A DNA stretch of 64,000 nt from Pseudomonas sp. Root562. Lineage in GTDB: Bacteria > Pseudomonadota > Gammaproteobacteria > Pseudomonadales > Pseudomonadaceae. Numbering within the stretch: position 1 is the first letter of the stretch; the number at the start of each line of letters is the position of its first letter. The translations under genes were made by a program, and so were the position numbers. The notes beneath the pieces are model-generated. The model did no database searches. It had not been told where the DNA came from and was given only the letters and a program-made list of their open reading frames with translations. Positions 34,101 through 44,434 of the stretch are shown one piece after another. The stretch is taken from contig NZ_LMGK01000012.1 in assembly GCF_001427125.1 (NCBI RefSeq), positions 179,430-243,429 on the forward strand, in the 5' to 3' direction.

Positions 34101-36512
34101 ATGAAACGTAGCCTGACCGCACTCGGTTTGTTGGTCGTCGCAATCGCTGCCGCTGGCGGCTGGTACGTCTACAGCAAGCAGCCGACACGTCAGGGCATGG
34201 TGGAGCTGCAACACCTGCAAGGCTCGGTCACCGTACGTTACGACGAGCGCGGCATCCCGCACATCCGCGGCGAGAACGAAACCGATCTGTACCGCGCGCT
34301 TGGCTACGTCCACGCCCAGGATCGACTGTTCCAGATGGAAATCCTGCGGCGCCTCGCCCGGGGGGAGCTGGCGGAGGTGCTGGGGCCGAAGCTGCTCGAC
34401 ACCGACAAATTGATGCGCAGCCTGCGCATTCGCGAACGTGCCGAAACCTACCTGGCCAATCTGGACCAGCAATCACCGGCCTTCATCGCCATGCAAGCCT
34501 ATCTGGACGGTATCAACCAGTATCAGGACAGCCATGCAAAACCCGTGGAGTTCGATGTACTGGGTATCCAGAAGCGCCCGTTTACCGCCCAGGACACCAT
34601 CAGCATCGCCGGCTACATGGCCTACAGTTTTGCCGCAGCGTTCCGTACCGAACCGCTGCTGACCTACGTACGCGATCAACTCGGCTCGCAATACCTGAAC
34701 GTTTTCGACCTCGACTGGCAGCCCAAAGGCGTGCTGGCCAAGCAACACAACGCCGCTGCACCAACCCTCGCCAACGCGGACTGGAAAGACCTCAACGCCC
34801 TCGCCCGCCTCAGTGAGCAAGCCTTGGCCGACAACAGCCTGCCGCAATTCGAGGGCAGCAATGCCTGGGTGGTCGCCGGCAATCACACCAAAAGTGGCAA
34901 GCCGCTGCTGGCCGGCGATCCGCATATCCGTTTCTCCGCGCCGTCGGTGTGGTACGAGGCGCACCTCTCGGCACCGGGTTTTGACCTGTACGGCCACTAT
35001 CAGGCCCTGATGCCTTTCGCCTCGCTGGGCATGAACCGTGATTTCGGCTGGAGCATCACCATGTTCCAGAACGACGACCTGGACTTGATCGCCGAGAAGG
35101 TCAACCCGGACAACCCCAATCAGGTCTGGTATCGCGGCAAGTGGGTTGATCTGGTGAGCAGCGAACAGCAGATCGCGGTGAAGGGCCAGGCACCGGTCTC
35201 CCTGGTATTGCGCCAGTCGCCCCACGGCCCGATCGTCAATGATGCGCTGGGCAACAGCGTTGGCAAAACGCCGATCGCCATGTGGTGGGGGTTCCTGGAA
35301 AGCCAGAACCCGATTCTCGAAGGTTTCTATCAGCTCAATCGCGCCGACACCCTGGCCAAGGCGCGCAGCGCGGCCGCCAAGGTTCAGGCGCCCGGCCTGA
35401 ACATCGTCTGGGCCAACGCCAAGGGTGATATCGGCTGGTGGGCGGCGGCGCAGCTGCCCAAGCGGCCTGCCGGCGTAAAGCCTTGGTTCATTCTCGACGG
35501 CAGTAGTGCCGAGGCGGACAAGGACGGTTTCTACCCGTTCAGCGCCAACCCGCAGGAAGAAAACCCGGCAAGGGGCTATATCGTCTCCGCCAACTTCCAG
35601 CCAGTGTCGGCGACAGGCATGGAGATTCCCGGTTACTACAACCTGGCCGACCGTGGTCAGCAGCTCAATCAACAGCTCGGCGACAAGGCCATCAAGTGGG
35701 ATCTCGATGCCAGCCAGAAACTGCAACTGGGCACCACCACCGGTTACGGCCAGCGTCTGTTGGCACCGCTGCTACCGGTGCTGCGCTCGGTAGTGACGGA
35801 TCCCGCCGAACTGAAACTGGTGGGGCAACTGGCGCAATGGAAGGGCGATTATCCGCTGGAGTCCACCAGCGCCACCGTGTTCAACCAGTTCCTGTTCAAC
35901 CTTGCCGATGCGGCGATGCACGATGAGCTGGGCAATGATTTTTTCGAGACGCTGCTGTCGACCCGAGTGATCGACGCTGCACTCCCGCGCCTGGCGGCCA
36001 ATCCGGATTCGCCGTGGTGGGATAACCGCAACACACTCGGCAAGGAAACCCGGGCCGACACGGTCAAGGTTGCCTGGCAAGCGAGCATCGCCCACCTCAA
36101 GGCCACCCTTGGAGCGGACTTCGCGCAATGGCAGTGGGGCAAGGCGCACACGCTGACCCATGGCCATCCGCTGGGGCAGCAGAAACCGCTGGACCGGATC
36201 TTCAACGTCGGCCCGTTCGCGGCACCCGGCAGCCATGAAGTGCCGAACAACCTGTCGGCCAAGATCGGCCCGGCACCCTGGCCGGTCACCTATGGCCCGT
36301 CGACCCGCCGCCTGATCGACTTCGCCGACCCGACCCACAGCCTGACAATCAATCCGGTTGGGCAGAGTGGCGTGCCGTTCGACAGTCATTTCTATGATCA
36401 GGCCGATGCGTATGTCGAAGGGGTTTACTACCAGGCGCACCTCACTGATGAAGAGGTGACGGCCAATACCCGCAGCACCTTGAAGCTGTTGCCGGCGCGC
36501 TCAAAGCAATAG
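34101..36512 (+). CDS. hacB: Penicillin-acylase-family N-terminal nucleophile hydrolase, AHL-acylase type
   Basis: 803 residues. An N-terminal hydrophobic signal or anchor (LTALGLLVVAIAAAGGWYVY) precedes the alpha chain. Self-cleavage should occur before S253 in FEGSNAWVVAG, which becomes the N-terminal nucleophile of the beta chain. The conserved GDPHIRFSAPSVWYE and GMNRDFGWSITM follow. The position near the spu operon parallels hacB in P. aeruginosa, whose product deacylates acyl-homoserine lactones. Other amides could be the real substrate. No luxI or luxR homologue lies in the window. It acts in the periplasm. Confidence 0.88.
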   Translation: MKRSLTALGLLVVAIAAAGGWYVYSKQPTRQGMVELQHLQGSVTVRYDERGIPHIRGENETDLYRALGYVHAQDRLFQMEILRRLARGELAEVLGPKLLDTDKLMRSLRIRERAETYLANLDQQSPAFIAMQAYLDGINQYQDSHAKPVEFDVLGIQKRPFTAQDTISIAGYMAYSFAAAFRTEPLLTYVRDQLGSQYLNVFDLDWQPKGVLAKQHNAAAPTLANADWKDLNALARLSEQALADNSLPQFEGSNAWVVAGNHTKSGKPLLAGDPHIRFSAPSVWYEAHLSAPGFDLYGHYQALMPFASLGMNRDFGWSITMFQNDDLDLIAEKVNPDNPNQVWYRGKWVDLVSSEQQIAVKGQAPVSLVLRQSPHGPIVNDALGNSVGKTPIAMWWGFLESQNPILEGFYQLNRADTLAKARSAAAKVQAPGLNIVWANAKGDIGWWAAAQLPKRPAGVKPWFILDGSSAEADKDGFYPFSANPQEENPARGYIVSANFQPVSATGMEIPGYYNLADRGQQLNQQLGDKAIKWDLDASQKLQLGTTTGYGQRLLAPLLPVLRSVVTDPAELKLVGQLAQWKGDYPLESTSATVFNQFLFNLADAAMHDELGNDFFETLLSTRVIDAALPRLAANPDSPWWDNRNTLGKETRADTVKVAWQASIAHLKATLGADFAQWQWGKAHTLTHGHPLGQQKPLDRIFNVGPFAAPGSHEVPNNLSAKIGPAPWPVTYGPSTRRLIDFADPTHSLTINPVGQSGVPFDSHFYDQADAYVEGVYYQAHLTDEEVTANTRSTLKLLPARSKQ

Positions 36513-36536
36513 CGGTTGATTGATTGAGCGGACGCC

Positions 36537-36608
36537 TTCGCGGGCAAGCCGAGCTCCTACGGGATATTGAATGGCGTAAATCCCGTAGGAGCTCGGCTTA
36601 CCCGCGAA
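36537..36608. repeat. REP-type inverted pair (GCGGGCAAGCCGAGCTCC family)
   Basis: TTCGCGGGCAAGCCGAGCTC and the inverted GAGCTCGGCTTACCCGCGAA form an almost perfect pair with a short centre. It lies between the convergent acylase and GlxA-type regulator genes. Confidence 0.9.
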
Positions 36609-36619
36609 GAGGCCCTTGC

Positions 36620-37585
36620 TTACACCATCGCCGCAAAGTTCAGCCTGAACTGCTGCGGTGTCACCCCCAACCTGCGATTGAACACGCTGCGCATGTGCTG
36701 GGCATCGCGAAAGCCGCACTGCCAGGCCACGGTCTTGAGCGGTGCCCGCGTGCTCTCGAGCATCACCCGCGCGGCATCCACTCTCGCCCGCTCAACGAAC
36801 TCGGCGGGGGTGATTTTCGCTTCCTTGGCGAACACCCGGGAAAAGTTGCGCGCGCTCATGTTGGCGGCATTGGCCAGATCGGCGATGGTCAGGTCGCCCG
36901 TCAGATTGGCCAACACATAATGCTGGACCATCGCCACCGCCGACGTCGGTTCGGCGTGAGGGGTCAGGAACGGACTGAATTGTGATTGCCCCCCGGAGCG
37001 CTGGGTGAACACTACCAATCGCTTTGCCACGTTCAGTGCCACTTCCGGTCCGTGATCGCGTGCCAGTAAATACAGCGACAGGTCGATGCCCGCCGTCACG
37101 CCGGCCGAGGTGTAGAGTTCGGCGTCCTGCACGTACAAACGATCGGCTTCGACCCGGGTCGACGGACACAATGCCGCCAGCGCCGCCGCATCGCCCCAAT
37201 GTGTCGTCACCGTCCGCCCTTCCAGCAAACCGGCCCGGGCCAGCATGAACGCACCGTTGCAGATCGACCCAAAGCGTTGCGCCAACGCGCAGGCATCTCG
37301 CAACCAGGCATTGAACGCGGCGCCAAAATCCATCAATGGCAACTGCGGGCCTCCGGCCACCAGCAGCAAATCGTAAGCCTGTGACGCTTTGCTGAAATGC
37401 CGATGGGCGTTCAGCGCCAGGCCATTCGAACACGCCATCACCCCGTGCTCCACGCCGATCACTTCCAGTCGATAGTGATCTTCGGGCGCCAGAAAGCGAT
37501 TGGCCTCGCAGAACACATCCATGGGACCGGTGACATCCAGCGACTGAACGCCGGCGAACACCACGATGGCGACGGTTTTACTCAT
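36620..37585 (-). CDS. GlxA-type transcriptional regulator (DJ-1/PfpI domain plus AraC domain)
   Basis: 321 residues. Residues 1-180 form a DJ-1/PfpI-like domain with the nucleophile-elbow equivalent FGSICNGAFMLA. The last 100 residues are an AraC-type DNA-binding domain (TIADLANAANMSARNFSRVF and CGFRDAQHMRSVFNRRLGV). Such fusions regulate catabolic genes, often for nitrogen compounds. It is divergent from the HD-domain hydrolase gene, so that gene is the likely target. The gap holds a REPIN. Confidence 0.93.
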   Translation of the reverse strand: MSKTVAIVVFAGVQSLDVTGPMDVFCEANRFLAPEDHYRLEVIGVEHGVMACSNGLALNAHRHFSKASQAYDLLLVAGGPQLPLMDFGAAFNAWLRDACALAQRFGSICNGAFMLARAGLLEGRTVTTHWGDAAALAALCPSTRVEADRLYVQDAELYTSAGVTAGIDLSLYLLARDHGPEVALNVAKRLVVFTQRSGGQSQFSPFLTPHAEPTSAVAMVQHYVLANLTGDLTIADLANAANMSARNFSRVFAKEAKITPAEFVERARVDAARVMLESTRAPLKTVAWQCGFRDAQHMRSVFNRRLGVTPQQFRLNFAAMV

Positions 37586-37617
37586 GGTTCGAAACGCCTG
37601 TATGGATCACGCTTACT

Positions 37618-37745
37618 GTGGCAAGAGAGCTTGCTCGCGCTCGACTGCGCAGCAATCGCAAAATCGCCGGATACGATACACCTGAATCTCGGTCGCAGAT
37701 TTGGGGGCTGCTTCGCAGCCCAGCGGGAGCAAGCTCCCTCGCCAC
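37618..37745. repeat. REPIN-type inverted pair (GAGGGAGCTTGCTCCC family), diverged left arm
   Basis: The right arm GGAGCAAGCTCCCTCGCCAC is standard. The left arm reads GTGGCAAGAGAGCTTGCTCG with several changes. It takes up most of the first half of the 334-bp divergent gap. The remaining 175 bp up to the HD gene hold no recognisable repeat and presumably the two promoters. Confidence 0.85.
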
Positions 37746-37919
37746 AAAAGCACGGCTACCGCGACCAACCCTAGCCAATCCGGGTCCAACAAGCGAGGCT
37801 GGCGCGATATGCATGCTCATTGGCAAGGATCGCAGCCACGCTTCGATTGTTCGCTTGAGGGGCCGCGGACAGACTTGAATCCTCAGCGCCGCCACGGCGC
37901 TCACTGTGAGGAATCGTCC

Positions 37920-38561
37920 ATGAGCACCACCATCGCCGGGATCAAAATCCCCGACAGCGCACTGGTCAAAGCAACCACCGAATACATCCGCGACATCGAA
38001 TCCGACCTGCTCTACCACCACTCGCGCCGGGTGTTTCTGTTCGGCGCGCTGAGCGGTGAGCGCAAGCAACTGGCCTACAACCCGGAGCTTCTGTATGTCG
38101 GCGCGATGTTCCACGACCTGGGCCTGGTGGAAGGTTACCGCAGTGACAACGAACGCTTCGAAGTCGATGGCGCCAACGCGGCGGCGGCGTTTCTCAAGCC
38201 ATACGGGCTGAGCGAAGACGATATCGAGCAAGTCTGGTTGTCGATTGCCCTGCACACCACGCCGGGCGTACCGCAGCACTTGCGGCCGACCGTGGCGCTG
38301 GTGACTGCCGGCGTCGAGATGGACGTGCTGGGGATGGACTACGCGGCGTTTTCCACTGAGCAGCGCGAAGCGGTGGTGCATGCGCATCCGCGGGGCGAGG
38401 GATTCAAGGAGTGCATCATCTGCGCCTTTGCCGACGGTTTGCGCCATCGCCCGCAGACGACGTTCGGCAACGTGAAGACCGATGTGCTGGTGGATCAGGA
38501 GCCAGGGTTCAAGCCGATGAACTTCGTCGAGGTCATCCGCAAATCACCTTGGATTGCCTGA
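37920..38561 (+). CDS. HD-domain hydrolase, cyanamide-hydratase-like
   Basis: 213 residues. HD-type metal ligands are H34 (YHHSRRVFLFG), H65-D66 (AMFHDLGL) and H112 (IALHTTPG). The segment RFEVDGANAAAAFL and the following GVEMDVLGMDY fit the HD hydrolases related to cyanamide hydratase. A small nitrogen compound such as a nitrile or cyanamide is a plausible substrate, but this is inference. The start is the ATG at 37920 after GAGG. It is divergent from the GlxA-type regulator. A degenerate second copy of its last codons lies downstream at 38684. Confidence 0.85.
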   Translation: MSTTIAGIKIPDSALVKATTEYIRDIESDLLYHHSRRVFLFGALSGERKQLAYNPELLYVGAMFHDLGLVEGYRSDNERFEVDGANAAAAFLKPYGLSEDDIEQVWLSIALHTTPGVPQHLRPTVALVTAGVEMDVLGMDYAAFSTEQREAVVHAHPRGEGFKECIICAFADGLRHRPQTTFGNVKTDVLVDQEPGFKPMNFVEVIRKSPWIA

Positions 38562-38569
38562 CCGCACAT

Positions 38570-38680
38570 GATCGTTCCTACGCTCTGCGTGGGAATACAG
38601 CCCGGAACGCTCTGCGTCCCATCAAGAGCCGAACGCGGAGCGTCCGTTGAGGCGTTCCCACGCAGAGCATGGGAACGATC
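38570..38680. repeat. Compound palindromic repeat, copy 2
   Basis: A 111-bp element with outer arms GATCGTTCCTACGCTCTGCG and CGCAGAGCATGGGAACGATC begins 8 bp after the HD-gene stop codon. One arm base has changed in each outer arm relative to other copies. It is the left member of a tandem of two, with a 152-bp period. Confidence 0.9.
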
Positions 38681-38683
38681 AAA

Positions 38684-38713
38684 GTCATTCGCAAATCCCT
38701 TTGGGTCACCTGA
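38684..38713 (+). pseudogene. Diverged duplicate of the last ten codons of the HD gene
   Basis: This segment reads VIRKSLWVT-stop, against VIRKSPWIA-stop at 38532-38561. Six of 30 bases differ, two of them in synonymous third positions. The 14 bases after the stop (CCGCACATGATCGT) are identical in both copies. It is therefore the tail of an HD-gene homologue, not a random spacer, and marks the boundary of the 152-bp tandem unit. Confidence 0.8.
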
Positions 38714-38721
38714 CCGCACAT

Positions 38722-38832
38722 GATCGTTCCTACGCTCTGCGTGGGAATGCAGCCCGGGACGCTCTGCGTCCCATCAAGAGCCGAACGCGGAGCGTCCGTT
38801 GAGGCGTTCCCACGCAGAGCGTGGGAACGATC
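38722..38832. repeat. Compound palindromic repeat, copy 3
   Basis: A 111-bp element nearly identical to copy 2 (arms GATCGTTCCTACGCTCTGCG and CGCAGAGCGTGGGAACGATC). It ends 11 bp from the spuH stop codon, so the two tandem copies fill the convergent gap of 282 bp completely. Confidence 0.9.
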
Positions 38833-38843
38833 ATGGCATCGCT

Positions 38844-39734
38844 TCAGGCAGCTTCCGGCGCCTGTGCGCGTCGCACGTCCGGTTGTTTCCAAGAGTCGGC
38901 GGCGCTTTCTTCGATGGCTTGCTGGATCGCCCGCTTGCGGTTTTCTTCGGCACGGCGGCTGAAGAACCAGACCAGGAAAGTCACGATCGACACGGCCAAC
39001 AGAATCAGGCTGGCCACGGCATTGATCTCCGGCTTCACGCCCAGTCGTACCGCCGAGAACACTTCCATCGGCAGGGTCGTGGAACCCGGGCCGGAAACGA
39101 AGCTCGCCAACACCAGGTCATCCAGCGACAAGGCGAACGACATCATGCCGCCGGCCGCCAACGATGGCGCGATCATCGGGATGGTGATCAGGAAGAACAC
39201 CTTCCATGGCCGTGCACCGAGGTCCATGGCCGCTTCTTCGATGGACAGGTCCAGCTCACGCAAGCGCGCCGACACCACCACCGCCACGTACGCCGCACAG
39301 AACGTCGTGTGGGCGATCCAGATGGTGACGATGCCGCGTTCCTGCGGCCAGCCGATCATCTGCGCCATGGCCACGAACAGCAGCAACAGCGACAGGCCGG
39401 TGATCACTTCAGGCATCACCAGCGGCGCGGTGACCAGGCCACCGAACAGCGTGCGACCCTTGAAGTGGGTGATACGGGTCAGGACGAACGCGGCTAACGT
39501 CCCTAGTGCGACGGCTGCAATCGCCGTGTAGCAGGCGATTTCCAGCGAGCGCACCACCGAGCCCATCAGTTGCGTGTTGTCCATCAGGCCGACGTACCAC
39601 TTGATCGACCAACCGCCCCACACCGTCACCAGTTTCGAGGCGTTGAACGAGTAGATCACCAGGATCAGCATCGGCAGATAGATAAACAACAGACCTACCA
39701 CCAGCATCAGGCTGGAGAAACGGAAGCGTTTCAT
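38844..39734 (-). CDS. spuH: Polyamine ABC transporter permease SpuH (PotI-like)
   Basis: 296 residues with six hydrophobic spans. The EAA loop is LSIEEAAMDLGARPWKVFFL. It forms the spermidine/putrescine import channel with SpuG in the inner membrane. Its ATG overlaps the spuG stop (ATGA), so expression is coupled. The charged C-terminal extension after residue 265 (FFSRRAEENRKRAIQQAIEE) is cytoplasmic. It is the last gene of the operon. Confidence 0.95.
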   Translation of the reverse strand: MKRFRFSSLMLVVGLLFIYLPMLILVIYSFNASKLVTVWGGWSIKWYVGLMDNTQLMGSVVRSLEIACYTAIAAVALGTLAAFVLTRITHFKGRTLFGGLVTAPLVMPEVITGLSLLLLFVAMAQMIGWPQERGIVTIWIAHTTFCAAYVAVVVSARLRELDLSIEEAAMDLGARPWKVFFLITIPMIAPSLAAGGMMSFALSLDDLVLASFVSGPGSTTLPMEVFSAVRLGVKPEINAVASLILLAVSIVTFLVWFFSRRAEENRKRAIQQAIEESAADSWKQPDVRRAQAPEAA

Positions 39735-40651
39735 TCTTTACCCTCCATTTCCTTGGCCTGACTGCGGTTGAACAGGATGATCGGCACAATCAGGATCGCC
39801 AGCATCACCACCGCCAGGGCGGACGCCACCGGCCAGTCACGGTTGTTGAAGAACTCTTGCCAGAGCACTTTACCGATCATCAGGGTTTCCGGACCGCCGA
39901 GCAGTTCCGGGATCACAAACTCACCCACCACCGGGATGAACACCAGCATGCAGCCGGCGATGATGCCGTTTTTCGACAGCGGCACGGTGATTTTCCAGAA
40001 GCTGTTGAAGGTGCTCGAACCCAGGTCCGAAGCGGCTTCCAGCAGACTCGTGTCGTGCTTCACCAGGTTGGCGTACAGCGGCAGGATCATGAACGGCAGA
40101 TAGGAGTAAACGACACCAATGTAAACCGCGAGGTTGGTGTTGAGGATCTGCAGCGGTTCGTCGATCCAGCCCATGCTCATCAGGAAACCGTTGAGCAGGC
40201 CGTTGTTGCTGAGGATGCCCATCCACGCATAGACGCGGATCAGGATCGCGGTCCAGGTCGGCATCATGATCAGCAGCACGAGCACCGTTTGCAGCTCTTT
40301 GCGGGCGCTGGCAATGGCGTAGGCCATCGGGTAGCCGATCAGCAGGCAGAGGATGGTGCTGATCAGCGCCATCTTCAGCGAGCCGAGGTACGCGGCGATG
40401 TACAACTCGTCATCGCCCAGCATCGCGTAGTTGCCCAGGTTCAGCAGCAACTGCAGCTTCTGTTCGGCGTAGCTGTAGATTTCAGTGTACGGCGGGATGG
40501 CCACGTCGGCTTCGGCAAAGCTGATCTTCAGAACGATGAAGAACGGCAACATGAAGAACAGGAACAGCCAGATGAAGGGAACCCCGATGACCAACTGGCG
40601 GCCACCGGGAATTATTCGATTGAGACGGCGTTTGAATTTGCGCATGTTCAT
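39731..40651 (-). CDS. spuG: Polyamine ABC transporter permease SpuG (PotH-like)
   Basis: 306 residues with six hydrophobic spans. The EAA loop is DTSLLEAASDLGSSTFNSFW. It pairs with SpuH. The start at 40651 overlaps the spuF stop in an ATGA arrangement; a second ATG two codons later is an alternative. The N-terminus is strongly basic (MNMRKFKRRLNRI), as expected for a cytoplasmic end. Confidence 0.95.
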   Translation of the reverse strand: MNMRKFKRRLNRIIPGGRQLVIGVPFIWLFLFFMLPFFIVLKISFAEADVAIPPYTEIYSYAEQKLQLLLNLGNYAMLGDDELYIAAYLGSLKMALISTILCLLIGYPMAYAIASARKELQTVLVLLIMMPTWTAILIRVYAWMGILSNNGLLNGFLMSMGWIDEPLQILNTNLAVYIGVVYSYLPFMILPLYANLVKHDTSLLEAASDLGSSTFNSFWKITVPLSKNGIIAGCMLVFIPVVGEFVIPELLGGPETLMIGKVLWQEFFNNRDWPVASALAVVMLAILIVPIILFNRSQAKEMEGKE

Positions 40652-41790
40652 GAGCGAAGTACCACGCCGCTGTCGTCTTCCCAGTACACGTAGACCTGAT
40701 CACCCCAGGTCGGACGCTGCCCGCGACGTTCGGCGTTGGCGACGAATGACTGCACCAGCTTGCCGCTTGGCAACTCGACGTAGAACACCGAGTGCCCGCC
40801 CAGGTAAGCGATGTCGTGCACCTTGCCGCTGGACCAGTTGTACTGGCAGGTCGGCATGTCGGCGGTGACCAGCAGTTTTTCCGGACGGATCGCGTAGGTC
40901 ACCGACTTGTCCTGTACCGAAGTGCTGATGCCGTGGCCGACGTAGATCTGCCGGTCCAGGTCTTTGCAGGTGATGATCGCGTGGCCTTCGGCGTCGTCGA
41001 TCACTTCACCTTCGAAGATGTTGACGTTGCCGATGAATTCGCAGACCAGGCGACTGGTCGGGGTCTCGTAGATGTCGATCGGGCTGCCGATCTGGGCGAT
41101 CCAGCCCAGGTGCATGATCGCGATGCGCTCAGCCATGGTCATGGCTTCTTCCTGGTCGTGGGTCACCATGACGCAGGTCACGCCGACGCGCTCGATGATC
41201 TCGACCAGTTCCAGCTGCATTTGCGAACGCAGTTTTTTATCCAGTGCGCCCATCGGTTCATCGAGCAACAGCAGCTTCGGCCGCTTGGCCAGGGAACGCG
41301 CCAGTGCCACACGCTGACGCTGGCCACCGGATAACTGATGCGGCTTGCGCTTGGAGTACTGGGTCATTTGCACGAGCTTGAGCATGTCGGCCACACGGGC
41401 GTCGATTTCGGCGGCTGGCAGTTTGTCCTGCTTGAGGCCGAAAGCGATGTTCTGCGCTACGGTCATGTGCGGGAACAGGGCGTAGGACTGGAACATCATG
41501 TTGATCGGCCGCTCATACGGCGGCATGTCGGTGATGTCTACGCCATCGAGGAAGATGCGCCCCTCCGTGGGCCGTTCGAAACCTGCGAGCATGCGCAGCA
41601 GGGTGGATTTGCCCGATCCCGAACCGCCGAGCAGGGCGAAAATCTCGCCTTTCTTGATTTCCAGGGACACATCGTCCACGGCAATCGTCTCGTCGAACTT
41701 CTTCGTGACCCGGTCGATTTTGACCAACACCTGTTTAGGTGACTGGTCGCCCTCGAGGGCTTTCTTATAGGCGCCGGAGGCAACTGCCAT
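40648..41790 (-). CDS. spuF: Polyamine ABC transporter ATPase SpuF (PotG-like)
   Basis: 380 residues. Walker A is GGSGSGKST at 55-63, the signature LSGGQRQRVALARSL, and Walker B LLLLDEPMGALDKKLR. A C-terminal TOBE-type domain of about 100 residues follows, as in PotA/PotG. It drives import of putrescine and spermidine delivered by SpuD and SpuE. GGGAG precedes the ATG. Confidence 0.95.
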   Translation of the reverse strand: MAVASGAYKKALEGDQSPKQVLVKIDRVTKKFDETIAVDDVSLEIKKGEIFALLGGSGSGKSTLLRMLAGFERPTEGRIFLDGVDITDMPPYERPINMMFQSYALFPHMTVAQNIAFGLKQDKLPAAEIDARVADMLKLVQMTQYSKRKPHQLSGGQRQRVALARSLAKRPKLLLLDEPMGALDKKLRSQMQLELVEIIERVGVTCVMVTHDQEEAMTMAERIAIMHLGWIAQIGSPIDIYETPTSRLVCEFIGNVNIFEGEVIDDAEGHAIITCKDLDRQIYVGHGISTSVQDKSVTYAIRPEKLLVTADMPTCQYNWSSGKVHDIAYLGGHSVFYVELPSGKLVQSFVANAERRGQRPTWGDQVYVYWEDDSGVVLRS

Positions 41791-41863
41791 TTACGAAACT
41801 CCCAAAAAAAAAGAGTGCAGTTCGCTCAAGGTGAGCCAACTTTGGATAGTTTGAGCCTTGAAG

Positions 41864-43003
<1,140 letters not shown>

Positions 43004-43094
43004 TTACATGACAGCCATGGCTGTATGGCAACAAAACCGGCGCGCAACTTACCCTCGAAAAACCGTTCCAGCAAAACTTTCTGTCATTTAATTA

Positions 43095-43143
43095 AACCTG
43101 TTGCCGCCACCGCGCAGACGACGACAACAGGTTCTTGCTTCAA
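43095..43143. other. Hairpin between spuD and spuE
   Basis: AACCTGTTG (43095-43103) pairs with CAACAGGTT (43135-43143). On the minus-strand RNA a U-rich but interrupted stretch (TTTAATTAAAT) follows. It may be a leaky terminator or an mRNA-stability hairpin protecting the spuD message. Confidence 0.6.
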
Positions 43144-43149
43144 ACCGGC

Positions 43150-44262
43150 TTACTTACCGGATTTGATCTTGGTCCAGCTGCGGGTCAGGATCCGCTGGGT
43201 CGCGGCCGGCAAGTCGGCAATCGCGTACAGCTTGGCCAGCACATCGGCCGGCGGGTAGATGCCCGGGTCGGCTGTGATTTCTTTCTCAACCAGCGGCGTG
43301 GCGGCCGCGTTGCCGTTCGGGAAGCGTACGGCGTTGGTGATTTCGGCCATGATTTCCGGCTTCTGCAGGAAGGTCATGAACTTGTAGGCGCCTTCGACGT
43401 TTTCGGCATCTTTAGGGATGGCGACCATGTCGTAGAAGCTGCCGGCGCCTTCTTTCGGAATGTTGTAGCTGACTTTCACCTTGTCACCGGCTTCGGCAGC
43501 GCGTGCCTTGGCCTGGTAGATGTCACCCGAGTAACCCACGGCCACGCAGATGTTGCCGTTGGCCAGGTCCGAGATGTACTTGGACGAGTGGAAGTAACCA
43601 ATCGAAGGACGGATTTTCAGGAACAGCGCTTCAGCTTCGGCCAGTTGTTTCTTGTCCTGGCTGTCGGTTGGATAGCCCAGGTAGTGCAACGCCACCGGAA
43701 TCATCTCGGTTGGCGAATCGAGGAAACTGATACCGCAGGATTTCAACTTCGCAGCGTTTTCAGGTTTGAACAGCAGGTCCCAGGAGTTGGTCGGCGCGTC
43801 GGCACCCAGTGCAGCCTTGACCTTCTCGGCGTTGAAACCAATACCGATCGAACCCCACATGTACGGGAAGGCGTGTTCGTTGCCCGGGTCGCTGACCGAT
43901 ACGGCCTTGAGCAAGTCGGTGTTCAGGTTCTTCCAGTTGGGCAGCTTGGACTTGTCCAGCTTCTGGTAAACACCTGCCTTGATCTGCTTGGCCAGGAAGT
44001 TGTTGGACGGTACGACGATGTCGTAGCCGGACTTGCCTGCCAGCAATTTGGCTTCCAGGGTTTCGTTACTGTCGAAAACGTCGTAGACCACTTTGATGCC
44101 CGACTCGTCTTCAAACTTCTTGACGGTGTCCGGAGCGATGTAGTCGGACCAGTTATAGACGTGCAACACCTTGTCGTCCGCCTGAACCGCGCCCGCCATA
44201 ATGCCCATCAGGGACATGGCGAGAAGAGTCTTGCCAGCAAGCTTTTTGCCTAATGCCTTCAT
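43150..44262 (-). CDS. spuD: Periplasmic polyamine-binding protein SpuD (putrescine type)
   Basis: 370 residues with a signal peptide ([21 protein letters not shown]). The mature start [20 protein letters not shown] parallels SpuE, with which it shares most landmarks, so the two arose by tandem duplication. By order it is SpuD, the putrescine-preferring protein. GGAG precedes the ATG. It is separated from spuC and spuE by hairpins. Confidence 0.93.
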   Translation of the reverse strand: MKALGKKLAGKTLLAMSLMGIMAGAVQADDKVLHVYNWSDYIAPDTVKKFEDESGIKVVYDVFDSNETLEAKLLAGKSGYDIVVPSNNFLAKQIKAGVYQKLDKSKLPNWKNLNTDLLKAVSVSDPGNEHAFPYMWGSIGIGFNAEKVKAALGADAPTNSWDLLFKPENAAKLKSCGISFLDSPTEMIPVALHYLGYPTDSQDKKQLAEAEALFLKIRPSIGYFHSSKYISDLANGNICVAVGYSGDIYQAKARAAEAGDKVKVSYNIPKEGAGSFYDMVAIPKDAENVEGAYKFMTFLQKPEIMAEITNAVRFPNGNAAATPLVEKEITADPGIYPPADVLAKLYAIADLPAATQRILTRSWTKIKSGK

Positions 44263-44394
44263 GCGTTAATGCTCCAAATTTTTCTTTTTTGAACCACTTT
44301 GTTCAGCGGCCGAACCCCGACAACTGGAACCGCGGCTAGTCTGGCAAGATCCGAGGCGGTCTTTCAAGAAAAGGCCAACCTTTCTGACTGCCCC

Positions 44395-44422
44395 GAGCGA
44401 AGGTGCCGCGGCGCCTTCGCTC
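44395..44422. other. Long hairpin between spuC and spuD
   Basis: GAGCGAAGGTGC, loop CGCG, GCGCCTTCGCTC forms a 12-bp stem with a single G-T mismatch. No T-run follows on the minus strand. It begins 12 bp past the spuC stop and may protect or separate the two messages. Confidence 0.65.
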
Positions 44423-44434
44423 AGAGCCTAGCAC

